Positions 56,267 to 62,963 of a DNA stretch of 64,000 nucleotides are shown in pieces (within the stretch, counting starts at the first letter, position 1; the number at the start of each line of letters is the position of its first letter). The position numbers were made by a program, and so were the translations under genes. The stretch comes from a virus, in IMG/VR virus record IMGVR_UViG_3300036795_000116, positions 1 through 64,000 of that record. The stretch is one strand, 5' to 3'. Below the pieces are notes generated by a model. That model was not told the DNA's origin, made no database searches, and saw only the letters and a program-made list of their open reading frames with translations.

Positions 56267-57694
56267 TTACGCCGCCTCAGAAAGCTTAGTGCCGCACTTC
56301 TTACAATGAGTCGAGCGGCGAAGGTTGGGAAGTTCACAGTCCGCGTTGGGACACTGCTTGCTGATAGCGGACAAATAAGCCAGGGCGCTCGTGCCCATAT
56401 TCAGCTCAGTCGCCGCCCAGACCATAGCGTCGAGGTTGTCCGGGCTCTCGGGAGAGTCGGTGGTGAACGTGCACATCTGGTCTTCTAGATGCGGCTGAGA
56501 GCCAACGATATGGCCGCGTCCCTGTTCCCAGAGCGCCGCGATCGGTTCCGCGCGCACCAACTTGCCTCGGGTCGCGCGTACCGACTTATAAGCGACACTC
56601 GGGTCAATGGTCCGAATGACCTGCTCAATATAGTCGCCACCATTGTTGACCTCACCGATTACTCGGTCGGCGTGCCAATTGTGGTAGGCCTTCACGGCCT
56701 TACTCATCGCGTTGCGCGGCGTCCCCCGGGTGGTGCAGTCCTCCAGGATGTAGAAGTGGCCATCCGCGCTACGCCCCGCGACCACGATGCCGGTCGAGTC
56801 GGCCTTCTCCCCGCTAGTGACCGCCGGGTCGACCCCGACCACCACCCGCACCATCTGCGGGGCCTTATCCACCCGGGTGGCGTCAATGACATCCCGGCTC
56901 CACAAGGCGCCTTCGATATCATCGAGCAATTCCCCTTCCAGCTCTTGTCGGCCGAGCCGGGTGCCTTCGTGGGTAGCCCGTAGGTTCGCCAGCGCCACCC
57001 GAGAGAGGTTCGCGGCGTTATCCCAGGTAGACCCCCGGACGACCGCGACCGAGCTGTCCTCATTGGAGCGCTTGAGCAGATCCTTGAGGAACTTCACCGG
57101 CCGCGGCGTCGTCGTGATCAGCATCCGGGGGTTGACCCCGATCCGCAGCGCCGGCATCAGCGCCTCATTGAAGAGCTGATCGGCGTGTTGCATCGCGGCG
57201 GCCTCATCGACCCAGGCGCCGGAAAGGTTGGTGCCACGCAGCCGGTCCGGGCGGTCCGCCGAATACCCATAAATCTTGCTGCCGTTGGTCAAGCGCACGA
57301 TCAGATCGGAGGAGTTCTTGCTTTCCAGCTCGCCGGGCAACATCGCCTGCAGCAGGCCGGATTCGCCCTCGATACAGACCTTGCCGCAGTCTCGCCAGGT
57401 GGGGGAGACGACCGCCCATTCGGTGCCGGGGTTGCGGGCGGCCTGCTCGGCGAGCCATTCCGCGCCCGTGCGGGTCTTGCCGAAACCACGCCCGGCCAGA
57501 ATGAGCCAGGTGCTCCAGTCACCCTCGGGTGGGAGCTGATTCGCGCGCGCCTGCTGGTGCCAGGGCCGGGGCCGCGGTGGCGCGAGGATCGCCATCTGAC
57601 GGTTCAGCCAGATCTGCTGTTCCTGCAGTTTCGCCAGCAGCTGGAGCTTGTCCATGGGGGCTTCGACGAGGGTCTCTTTGCCGATCTGGGCCAT
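56267..57694 (-). CDS. terL: Terminase large subunit with C-terminal zinc ribbon
   Basis: 475 aa from ATG 57694, GGAGGTG upstream. Walker A-type LAGRGFGKT (about 66-74), Walker B GAWVDEAAA, coupling motif ITTTPRP, and the RNase H-like nuclease VGVDPAVTSGEKADSTG with a distal DNLDAMVWA. The last ~30 residues, CPNADCELPNLRRSTHCKKCG, form an extra zinc ribbon not usual in TerL. ATP-driven DNA packaging motor and headful/cos nuclease. Confidence 0.9.
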   Translation of the reverse strand: MAQIGKETLVEAPMDKLQLLAKLQEQQIWLNRQMAILAPPRPRPWHQQARANQLPPEGDWSTWLILAGRGFGKTRTGAEWLAEQAARNPGTEWAVVSPTWRDCGKVCIEGESGLLQAMLPGELESKNSSDLIVRLTNGSKIYGYSADRPDRLRGTNLSGAWVDEAAAMQHADQLFNEALMPALRIGVNPRMLITTTPRPVKFLKDLLKRSNEDSSVAVVRGSTWDNAANLSRVALANLRATHEGTRLGRQELEGELLDDIEGALWSRDVIDATRVDKAPQMVRVVVGVDPAVTSGEKADSTGIVVAGRSADGHFYILEDCTTRGTPRNAMSKAVKAYHNWHADRVIGEVNNGGDYIEQVIRTIDPSVAYKSVRATRGKLVRAEPIAALWEQGRGHIVGSQPHLEDQMCTFTTDSPESPDNLDAMVWAATELNMGTSALAYLSAISKQCPNADCELPNLRRSTHCKKCGTKLSEAA

Positions 57695-57775
57695 CGTCAC
57701 CACCTCCATGTGTAGTTAGGTCGTTGCGGGGGAACCCTCTTCGTGCTCGCCCTTACCCCGAGTTGAGGAGTCACC

Positions 57776-58009
57776 GTGCCCGACACCCAGGAGAAGACCG
57801 AGAAGGAGACCGCTGATCAGCGCAAGGAGCGCGAGGCGGCCGAGAAGGAAGCTGAAGCCCAGGCCGAGAAGGACGCCGCCGACGTCGATGCGTTCTGGGC
57901 GTCCTATCGCGGCGAGGTGCTGGTGCGCTCGCAGACCAACGGAGCCTTCGACCACAACATCGCGCTAGCCGACCACGAAGCCAAGAAGGCCGCGGAGAAG
58001 GAAGAGTAA
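57776..58009 (+). CDS. Hypothetical Glu/Lys-rich protein
   Basis: 77 aa from GTG 57776, GAGGAG upstream, divergent from the terminase. A highly charged helix (EKTEKETADQRKEREAAEKEAEAQAEKDAADVDAF) with a small ordered end SYRGEVLVRSQTNGAFDHN. Unknown function; plus-strand orphan. Confidence 0.6.
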   Translation: MPDTQEKTEKETADQRKEREAAEKEAEAQAEKDAADVDAFWASYRGEVLVRSQTNGAFDHNIALADHEAKKAAEKEE

Positions 58010-58025
58010 AGAGCTAGCTAACAGC

Positions 58026-58064
58026 ACAACGCCCCAGCCGTTTCGATGCCGGCTGGGGCGTTGT
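58026..58064. terminator. Bidirectional hairpin between convergent genes
   Basis: A perfect 15-bp stem, 58026-58040 with 58050-58064, 9-nt loop, located between the plus-strand gene ending 58009 and the minus-strand recombinase ending 58086. No clear T-tract on either side. Confidence 0.65.
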
Positions 58065-58085
58065 GGCGTTCGCTGAAGGGTTAGG

Positions 58086-58805
58086 TTAGCTGAGCGTGAT
58101 CTTGTGTTGCTCGCGCAGCACGATGCCCCGGATCGTCATCGGGGAGGACCAGCGCGCCGCTCGGCGAGGTTTGATGCCCTCGGCGTCGAGCTGGGCGCCG
58201 ATCTCCCGGAAGCTCAGCCCCGAGGCGTGCAGGGCCAGGATCCGAACGACCGCCAGACGCTCTCCGTCGTGAGGCCCGGCGTCGCGCTCGCGTCCGGTCC
58301 CGGTGCCGGTGGTGCCGAATTTGTACTGTCCCACGGCGTGTTTCCCTTCGGCTGCCTTGATCCGGCGACCGTCGCGCAGGCGCTTCGTGATCATCGCGCG
58401 CTCCAGCTGCTGGAAGACACCCTGCATCTGGCGCATCGCGGTGCGCATCGGGTCGTCGGGGTCATCCTTGAGGATCTCACCCTGATCGGCGCCGAACACC
58501 TTCCGGTTCATGCCCCAGATGTGCGCGAGGATCGCCTCTTGGATGGTCAGCTCACGCGCGAGACGGCCGAGGTTCGCCACCACCAGACCGTCGATCTTCG
58601 GTGAGGCGGCCAGCTCGTCGAGGACTTCGACCATCTTCGGCCGGGCCGCGAAGCCCGACTTGCCGGTGATGTCGTCGGTCTTGACGTCCACGATCTGGTG
58701 TTTGCCGTACTTCGCCCACTTCTTGATGTCGGCGAGCTGGGCAGCGGGCCCGTAGGCATCCAGCTGGGGCGTCGACGAGACCCGGAGGTAGGCGATGAGC
58801 TTCAT
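58086..58805 (-). CDS. Serine recombinase (resolvase/invertase-type)
   Basis: 239 aa, ATG 58805. YLRVSS (nucleophile Ser at 10 or 11), GLVVANLGRLARELTIQ (catalytic Arg region), and the long helix MRQMQGVFQQLERAMITKRLRDGRR. A compact DNA-binding end SGLSFREIGAQLDAEGIKPRRA follows. It is much shorter than large serine integrases, lacking their zinc and coiled-coil domains. It could be an integrase-like, resolvase or inversion enzyme. Divergent from a LuxR-type regulator. Confidence 0.82.
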   Translation of the reverse strand: MKLIAYLRVSSTPQLDAYGPAAQLADIKKWAKYGKHQIVDVKTDDITGKSGFAARPKMVEVLDELAASPKIDGLVVANLGRLARELTIQEAILAHIWGMNRKVFGADQGEILKDDPDDPMRTAMRQMQGVFQQLERAMITKRLRDGRRIKAAEGKHAVGQYKFGTTGTGTGRERDAGPHDGERLAVVRILALHASGLSFREIGAQLDAEGIKPRRAARWSSPMTIRGIVLREQHKITLS

Positions 58806-58812
58806 GGCTCAA

Positions 58813-58841
58813 ATGTACAGGCTCTGACCTGCGGTGTACAT
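58813..58841. promoter_or_regulatory. Inverted-repeat operator upstream of recombinase
   Basis: ATGTACA (58813-58819) and TGTACAT (58835-58841) form an inverted repeat with 15-bp spacing in the divergent region. The inner 14-mer TGACCTGCGGTGTA (58825-58838) is repeated exactly at 61401-61414, and ATGTACAG recurs at 61432-61439. Likely a binding site for the adjacent regulator or recombinase. Confidence 0.45.
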
Positions 58842-58864
58842 ACTTTTAGGGTGTTTGGAGGGGG

Positions 58865-58894
58865 TTGCTCGTATACACGGTCCGGTGCTATATT
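58865..58894 (+). promoter_or_regulatory. Promoter giving a leaderless regulator mRNA
   Basis: TTGCTC (58865-58870) and TATATT (58889-58894), 18-bp spacer. The expected start point is about 58901, the A of the regulator's ATG, and no ribosome-binding site precedes it. Leaderless messages are common in actinobacteria. Confidence 0.55.
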
Positions 58895-58900
58895 GGGGTT

Positions 58901-59254
58901 ATGACCACCACTGAGTTTGATGCCTTCGACGACGACCCCGGCGAGAAGTACCGCGACAACGACGTCCTGGCCGGCTGCCCGCTGCCGGGTTGCTCGAAGA
59001 TGTTCTGGCAGCGCGGTTACCTCGTCAACGGGAAGCCCTCGCCGGAAACCTGCTGCTACCGCCACGGGCAGCTGCTGCGCGCCCAACGAGAAGGCACCGG
59101 CGGCCGGGGTCTCACCCCTCGGGAGCAGCAGATCCACCAGCTCGCCCAGGCCGGGTTGGCCAACAAAGAGATCGCCGCGCGCCTGGGCATCTCCGCCAAC
59201 ACCGTGAAGGCCACCACGACCAACATCCGCCGCAAGCTCGAACAGAGGGGTTGA
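58901..59254 (+). CDS. LuxR-type HTH regulator with Cys-rich N-terminus
   Basis: 117 aa from ATG 58901. The N-terminal half has CPLPGCSKMFW and later CC.RHG, a possible zinc site. The C-terminal LTPREQQIHQLAQAGLANKEIAARLGIS...ANTVKATTTNIRRKL is a full LuxR/GerE helix-turn-helix (LTPRE..., NKEIA, TVK). Divergent from the recombinase, so a candidate lysogeny or early switch regulator. An alternative upstream TTG start (58865) would lie in the promoter. Confidence 0.8.
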   Translation: MTTTEFDAFDDDPGEKYRDNDVLAGCPLPGCSKMFWQRGYLVNGKPSPETCCYRHGQLLRAQREGTGGRGLTPREQQIHQLAQAGLANKEIAARLGISANTVKATTTNIRRKLEQRG

Positions 59255-59255
59255 G

Positions 59256-59579
59256 ATGTGCCATCGTTGCCAGCCCCATCAGGGCTATGTGGTGGGCGCG
59301 GTGCTCGCGGTGGTGCCGTTCGTGGTCGTCGACATCTGGCTGGTGCAGGCCGGCCTCAACCCGTTCGTCGCGGTGGCCGCGCTCTTCGTCGTCGGCGTCG
59401 TCGGCTGGTGGGCCTGGGACCGACACCGCGGCGTCCGCTGGACCGAAAAGCCGCCTCCGTCGTCGGGCTCGGGGGGTGGGCGCTCGGTTGGTCCGTTAGG
59501 GTCGCCTAGGCCAAATGGGGGTCGCGGGGGTGGTAGCGGTCGACCGCGCTCACAGGCCTACTGGTCGAACCGACGGTGA
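59256..59579 (+). CDS. Membrane protein with Gly/Arg tail
   Basis: 107 aa, ATG 59256, one base after the regulator stop. CHRC near the start, two hydrophobic helices (VGAVLAVVPFVVVDIWLV; PFVAVAALFVVGVVGWWAW), then a Gly/Pro/Ser/Arg-rich tail. Co-transcribed with the regulator. Unknown function. Confidence 0.6.
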   Translation: MCHRCQPHQGYVVGAVLAVVPFVVVDIWLVQAGLNPFVAVAALFVVGVVGWWAWDRHRGVRWTEKPPPSSGSGGGRSVGPLGSPRPNGGRGGGSGRPRSQAYWSNRR

Positions 59580-59661
59580 TACGCTGACGACGGTTCCTTT
59601 GCGGGGAGCCAGTCCAGTAGTGGGTAGTTGGTGGGTTCCGTTGCCGCGGGGCTCACCAGGA

Positions 59662-59698
59662 GAACGGGTCCTTTTCGCGGGGGCCCGTTCTTTTATTT
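59662..59698 (+). terminator. Intrinsic terminator, first of a pair
   Basis: GAACGGGTCC (59662-59671) pairs with GGGCCCGTTC (59681-59690) with one U.G, followed by TTTTATTT. Terminates the regulator operon. Confidence 0.8.
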
Positions 59699-59735
59699 CG
59701 TGGTAACCTGGCCGAGCCCTTCACCGGGGGCGGGA

Positions 59736-59771
59736 GAACGGGTCCTCATTGGGTTGGGGCCCGTTCTTTTT
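59736..59771 (+). terminator. Intrinsic terminator, second of a pair
   Basis: The same arms (59736-59745/59757-59766) and a T5 tract, with a different loop. A near-duplicate of the terminator at 59662; together they make a strong transcriptional stop ahead of the convergent gene. Confidence 0.8.
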
Positions 59772-60060
59772 ATGTCTTGGGTCGGCCGCAGTTCCCGCAG
59801 GCTTCGAAGTCCGCTGGCCGATGCTTCCAGGGGCGCCTGAACTCTTCTTCACCAGGCTGCCGACGCCAAACCCCGCGCCAGCGATGCCGGCCCACCAGGC
59901 AGAACGTGTAGGCCATCAGCTCGGGCTTACGACGGTAACGCCACGTCAGCGCCAGGTGGTTGCGGGTGCCGCCGTACAGCGACCTGCAGTCCGGGGTGCC
60001 AGGCCAGTGATCGAGCGGGTGAAACTGACTGAAATCGAGCTTGCGGGGTGGTTCGCTCAA
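59770..60060 (-). CDS. Hypothetical Trp/Arg/His-rich zinc-type protein
   Basis: 96 aa, ATG 60060. A core YTFCLVGRHRWRGVWRRQPGEEEFRRPWKHRPADFEACGNCGRPK with CGNCG at the end. Similar short proteins with FxCxxGRHRW occur in actinobacterial phages. Likely zinc-binding; role unknown. Its stop abuts the second terminator. Confidence 0.65.
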   Translation of the reverse strand: MSEPPRKLDFSQFHPLDHWPGTPDCRSLYGGTRNHLALTWRYRRKPELMAYTFCLVGRHRWRGVWRRQPGEEEFRRPWKHRPADFEACGNCGRPKT

Positions 60061-60086
60061 AGTGGGTGGCCCGTGTCGGGGGCTAG

Positions 60087-60202
60087 TCGGTGCGGGGAGT
60101 GGCCGGACCCTGCTCCTCGGTAGTGAACAGGGGCCGGCTCACCCTCGGTGCGGGGAGTGGCCGGACCCTGCTCGCTGATAACAAGCAGGGGCCAGCTCAC
60201 CC
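60087..60202. repeat. Two tandem 58-bp repeats with hairpins
   Basis: The first 29 bases of each unit (60087-60115, 60145-60173) are identical; the second halves share CAGGGGCC and GCTCACCC. Each unit can fold as GGCCGGaCCCTG...CAGGGgCC. On the minus strand each repeats a GC-rich hairpin upstream of the 60060 gene. Confidence 0.75.
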
Positions 60203-60242
60203 CTTGGAGACCACTCTCCTTGACGAAGAGGCCGCCAGCGTA

Positions 60243-60431
60243 TCAGTCGAGGAGTTGGCCCTGCTCCTGCTTCGGGGGTTTCAGCAGCTCGGCCAGCATC
60301 TCCCGCTGCACCTCGCTGAGCCCACAGCCTTGCTCTAGCGACGGCCCGCCCCGGGGACCCAGGATGAAGATGCCCTTCGCGGACGCGGATTCGATGAGGT
60401 CGCAACCTTCGCAGCAGTTATGACGATTCAT
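60243..60431 (-). CDS. Hypothetical small Cys-containing protein
   Basis: 62 aa from ATG 60431, GGGAG 13 nt upstream. NCCEGCDLIESASAKGIFILGPRGG and a C-terminal helix LSEVQREMLAELLKPPKQEQ. Competing frames on the opposite strand (60090-60338) are judged shadows. Function unknown. Confidence 0.55.
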   Translation of the reverse strand: MNRHNCCEGCDLIESASAKGIFILGPRGGPSLEQGCGLSEVQREMLAELLKPPKQEQGQLLD

Positions 60432-60599
60432 GATCAACTTTCACTCCCGCAAAAATTTTTGCCGCGAAAAAATCGCTCTGACCAGGGGCTTTCGCCCACA
60501 CTAGCGCGAGCGCCAATTTCGAGCGGCGCTTACCATGATCAACTTCTCGCTCCGGAAAAAATCTCGCCCACACAAACGCTGGTGAACCCGTGCCCCAAA

Positions 60600-60617
60600 T
60601 GTCACACCTGTGTGACA
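60600..60617. promoter_or_regulatory. Perfect 18-bp palindrome (operator-like)
   Basis: TGTCACAC-CT-GTGTGACA, with a further half-site GTGTCACA 13 bases on. Typical of a dimeric repressor or initiator binding site. Confidence 0.6.
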
Positions 60618-60646
60618 CTTAGGGGGGGATGTGTCACAGTTGATCA

Positions 60647-60746
60647 TCACCCGTTTGGTCGTCACCCACTTGGCCTAGTTCACCCACATGCGAGTTGATC
60701 ATCACCCATATGCGTCACCCGTTTGGCGGTACCCATCACCCGTTTG
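60647..60746 (+). repeat. Six iteron-like repeats TCACCC(G/A)(T/C)(T/A)TG
   Basis: Copies start at 60647, 60662, 60680, 60702, 60715 and 60736: three TCACCCGTTTG, plus TCACCCACTTG, TCACCCACATG and TCACCCATATG. All share orientation, with 13-22 bp start-to-start spacing. Confidence 0.75.
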
Positions 60747-60806
60747 CGGCGCTAGACTGGCCGTAGGCCAGTTCGACAAGATCAACAACGAGAGGAGAGG
60801 TGGGCC

Positions 60807-60926
60807 GTGCGCGGGCGTGAGCCTGCTCACTTTCCGGGAAAGCCCCCGCGGGAGAGTATGCCCAAAGGACGTCGCTACCCGGCCCCGTGCTGTCAGTCGC
60901 GGGATGATGATCTCACCGCCGAGTAA
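60807..60926 (+). CDS. 39-aa basic protein
   Basis: GTG 60807 with AGAGGAGAGG 6 nt upstream. Arg/Pro-rich product, HFPGKPPRESMPKGRRYPAPCCQSRDDDLTAE. A good ribosome-binding site supports it, the length does not. First gene after the iteron region. Confidence 0.45.
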   Translation: MRGREPAHFPGKPPRESMPKGRRYPAPCCQSRDDDLTAE

Positions 60927-61110
60927 AGAGAGGCTTAGCCTCCGCGCGGCTGGTAGCTCAGGCTACCCCGCGTGACTCCCCGGAGTCCGTTGAGCGTCCG
61001 GAACGCCGCGACGCGAGCCCACCTGCAACGGTGGCACGGTGCCGGGTCGACCCTAACTCGGGCTGTCCACGGAGACGTGGGCGATAGGTGATCCAGATCT
61101 CATCCATGCC
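60927..61110 (+). ncRNA. Hairpin-dense non-coding stretch
   Basis: Five short perfect hairpins: GAGGC/GCCTC (60930-60942), GGTAGC-tcag-GCTACC (60952-60967), GACTCC-cc-GGAGTC (60974-60987), CCACC/GGTGG (61019-61034), and CCACG-GAGA-CGTGG (61067-61080, a GNRA tetraloop). No credible ORF. Could be a regulatory RNA, packaging or origin structure. Strand assumed. Confidence 0.4.
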
Positions 61111-61129
61111 TCAATGATCCAGACGGGTA

Positions 61130-61163
61130 GATCAAATACGTTCAAGATCCAAATACGTTTGAA
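61130..61163 (+). repeat. GATC-linked 16-18-bp direct repeat
   Basis: GATCAAATACGTTCAA (61130-61145) is followed directly by GATCCAAATACGTTTGAA (61146-61163) and another GATCAA. The 61090-61200 stretch is locally AT-richer and dense in GATC. Confidence 0.6.
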
Positions 61164-61197
61164 GATCAACTATGCCACGTGCGAGAGGATGATGATC

Positions 61198-61350
61198 ATG
61201 AAGACTACGTCACTACAGATTGTCCATCGCCGTGGCTCCCAGCTATGGGATCATGCGCAGAGTAGTCACTCTGCCGGGCCGGTCACGGCCACCCTAGCGA
61301 AACGGTCACGTCGGCAACGGCGAGCCGCTCGGGTGAGTACCCCCCGATAG
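61198..61350 (+). CDS. 50-aa basic protein
   Basis: ATG 61198 in gatgatcATG with GAGAGGA upstream. Basic, Arg-rich end (LAKRSRRQRRAARVS) suggests nucleic acid binding. Followed by a strong terminator. Confidence 0.45.
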   Translation: MKTTSLQIVHRRGSQLWDHAQSSHSAGPVTATLAKRSRRQRRAARVSTPR

Positions 61351-61364
61351 CAAGATCACCCGTT

Positions 61365-61405
61365 GGTCACGGGCATGATCCTTTACTGTGATCATGCCCG
61401 TGACC
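61365..61405. terminator. Bidirectional terminator hairpin
   Basis: A perfect 16-bp stem, 61365-61380 with 61390-61405, 9-nt loop, between the plus-strand gene ending 61350 and the minus-strand gene ending 61444. Its 3' end overlaps the repeated 14-mer TGACCTGCGGTGTA. Confidence 0.7.
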
Positions 61406-61443
61406 TGCGGTGTATGCGAATCGACAGATACATGTACAGCGCG

Positions 61444-61977
61444 CTAGACACCTAGCGCAGGCAGCTTGACTCCAGAAGCGGCCGCTTGCGCCTCTAGTTG
61501 CGTCTGTAGGTCACGAATGGCTTGGTCGACAGTGGATTCGGTGATGACCGAAACCTCCTGTCGCACGGGCGCATTCAGCCCTAGCAAGCGTGCCCGCTGA
61601 TCGGAGATCTTCAACATCCGGTCGATAGCCCAGTGTTGATTGGTTGATCCACTTGCCAGGCATTGCTGCCAGATAGCGGCCTGTAGTTGGTCTAGTCGAT
61701 CTAGTTCAACCTGTCGAGCATCGTCGATCGACTCTCGCGGGTACTCACGCATGTACACCATGAAACTCTTGTGAGCATGCGAGCTATCCGAGTAGCCAAG
61801 GGCACGCGCGATAGCGTCCCAGCTCACACCAGCACGGCGCATATCTACGGCGCGCTGATCGCGCTCTCGCCTGGCAATCACCTCGGGTGCGGACGGTGAG
61901 TCGATCCGCCGCGGCCGTCGCTTACCACTCTGCGGAGTCGGAAGCGCAGTTGCGCGGTTAGGCCCCTGATCAGGCAC
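61444..61977 (-). CDS. terS: Terminase small subunit (HTH)
   Basis: 177 aa from GTG 61977, GGGAGGT upstream. An N-terminal helix-turn-helix (DMRRAGVSWDAIARALGYSDSSHAHKSFM), then ELDRLDQLQAAIWQQCL and AIDRMLKISDQRARLLGLNAP, the arrangement of actinophage small terminases. It would recognise the packaging site and load TerL. Same strand as terL but 3.7 kb upstream of it, with control genes between. Confidence 0.75.
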   Translation of the reverse strand: MPDQGPNRATALPTPQSGKRRPRRIDSPSAPEVIARRERDQRAVDMRRAGVSWDAIARALGYSDSSHAHKSFMVYMREYPRESIDDARQVELDRLDQLQAAIWQQCLASGSTNQHWAIDRMLKISDQRARLLGLNAPVRQEVSVITESTVDQAIRDLQTQLEAQAAASGVKLPALGV

Positions 61978-62071
61978 GTTGTGACCTCCCTAAGGGTTGT
62001 AGGTCGCACCCAAGATTTCCGGACACACTGCCCGGATAGCACGATCAGCACCTACGAACGGAAAAACGATC

Positions 62072-62248
62072 ATGACCTCTGCAACTAGCTCGCGGACGTT
62101 CTACAGCGACGATGACTCGATCCCGGTCACCGACGCCGCGGTGGATACGTACAACGTCAGTCAGGCCAGGCCCGATGAGGATGACATTCGGCTAGGCGTA
62201 CTCGGCCAGGTCGAAACCGCGCATGCTGAGTTCTACCGGAACCACTGA
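62072..62248 (+). CDS. 58-aa acidic protein
   Basis: ATG 62072, preceded by acggaaaaacgatc. Asp-rich (FYSDDDSIPVTDAAVDTYN). No family; first of the small early-type genes with the ACGATCATG start context. Confidence 0.5.
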   Translation: MTSATSSRTFYSDDDSIPVTDAAVDTYNVSQARPDEDDIRLGVLGQVETAHAEFYRNH

Positions 62249-62346
62249 TGATCACCGACAGAGAAAATAGGTACATGATCGCGGGCAGTTTCGCCCTGTT
62301 GATCTTGATCTGGGTGATCTTGTTTAGCTTCTGTCCTTGGTACTGA
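62248..62346 (+). CDS. 32-aa single-TM peptide
   Basis: ATG 62248 in TGATG. Charged start (ITDRENRY) then one TM helix (GSFALLILIWVILFSFC). Translationally coupled to the gene before. Ends just before the first two-hairpin repeat. Confidence 0.45.
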   Translation: MITDRENRYMIAGSFALLILIWVILFSFCPWY

Positions 62347-62360
62347 GAGCGCTAGCAGAG

Positions 62361-62404
62361 CGGCTGGTGGTGAGTCCAGCCGTTCGATAGTCCACTCAGG
62401 ACTA
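62361..62404 (+). repeat. Two-hairpin intergenic element, copy 1
   Basis: Hairpin 1 CGGCTGG-tggtgagt-CCAGCCG (62361-62382) and hairpin 2 TAGTCC-actca-GGACTA (62388-62404), 24 nt before ATG 62428. Followed by cgttaggaacgatc. Confidence 0.8.
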
Positions 62405-62427
62405 CCCGCACAACGTTAGGAACGATC

Positions 62428-62646
62428 ATGCCAAGTATCAGCGCTAGCTTGCACGTGTACGCCGGTGACGCGGTTGCGGTGCGCGGCTCGACAGTTGACT
62501 CAGACAGGGTCACGGTGCAAGTCGGTGAATACGGTGAAGTGAGCAGCCATATCTACCTGGATCGAACGTCCGCCGTCCGAATCGCACAAAGCATTCTGGC
62601 GTTCTACGAAATGCCAGGTGGAGTGACCTACAGCGACTCTGAGTGA
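62428..62646 (+). CDS. Hypothetical small beta protein
   Basis: 72 aa, ATG 62428, TTAGGA upstream. VYAGDAVAVRGSTVDSDRVTVQVGEYGEVSSHIYLDRTSAVRIAQSI suggests a small beta sheet and helix. Function unknown. Confidence 0.6.
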   Translation: MPSISASLHVYAGDAVAVRGSTVDSDRVTVQVGEYGEVSSHIYLDRTSAVRIAQSILAFYEMPGGVTYSDSE

Positions 62647-62653
62647 GCTAGTC

Positions 62654-62699
62654 GACCAGCCGGAATGCGAACGGCTGGTCTGTAGTCCACTCAGGACTA
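62654..62699 (+). repeat. Two-hairpin intergenic element, copy 2 (inverted arms)
   Basis: Hairpin 1 has 9-bp arms GACCAGCCG/CGGCTGGTC, i.e. the arm sequences of copies 1 and 3 in swapped order, with a different loop (gaatgcgaa). Hairpin 2 is unchanged (62683-62699). Precedes ATG 62725. Confidence 0.78.
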
Positions 62700-62724
62700 G
62701 CCCCACCAATGAACGGACACGATC

Positions 62725-62961
62725 ATGCTTGAAACGACGCTGGAAACAATCGACGTTCGTGACTTTGCGGTCACGGTATGGATCATGACAGGAGATCTCA
62801 CCGGCGCTCTGATCACCGAGGCGCGTGGTTGGCTAAGCGACTGCTACTGGGACGACATGGAAGCGGACGAAATCGCCGAACTGTCGAGCATCACCGTTCA
62901 GCGCGCGATCGCACAGCACTACGACGGCGGTATCGGCCAGTTCGTATCGGACGGTAGTTGA
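62725..62961 (+). CDS. Hypothetical protein
   Basis: 78 aa, ATG 62725. FAVTVWIMTGDLTGALITEARGWLSDCYWDDMEADEIAELS, mixed alpha/beta, acidic. Overlap-free with the next gene by two bases. Unknown. Confidence 0.6.
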   Translation: MLETTLETIDVRDFAVTVWIMTGDLTGALITEARGWLSDCYWDDMEADEIAELSSITVQRAIAQHYDGGIGQFVSDGS

Positions 62962-62963
62962 TC

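Larger units (their letters stand above)
60430..60806. other. Non-coding control region: mirrored repeats, palindrome and iterons (candidate origin)
   Basis: Contains ATGATCAACT twice (60430, 60535) and its reverse complement AGTTGATCAT twice (60638, 60693). Two AT-rich patches with A/T runs lie near 60451 and 60555. A perfect 18-bp palindrome sits at 60600-60617, with a half-site GTGTCAC at 60631-60637. Six iteron-like 11-mers follow. No convincing gene. Layout suits an origin, partition or early-control site (inference). Confidence 0.55.

Noticed and set aside
58000-59000. attP core for the serine recombinase
   Set aside because: Inverted repeats exist but no identifiable crossover dinucleotide context or tRNA overlap; cannot be called from this window alone.
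60090-60338. Plus-strand frame over the 58-bp tandem repeats
   Set aside because: N-terminus is repeat translation; the rest is antisense to the 60243-60431 gene with better start context.
60647-60746. CRISPR-like array
   Set aside because: Repeats are 11 bp with 2-11 bp between them and no spacers of CRISPR length; iteron-like instead. No cas genes in the window.
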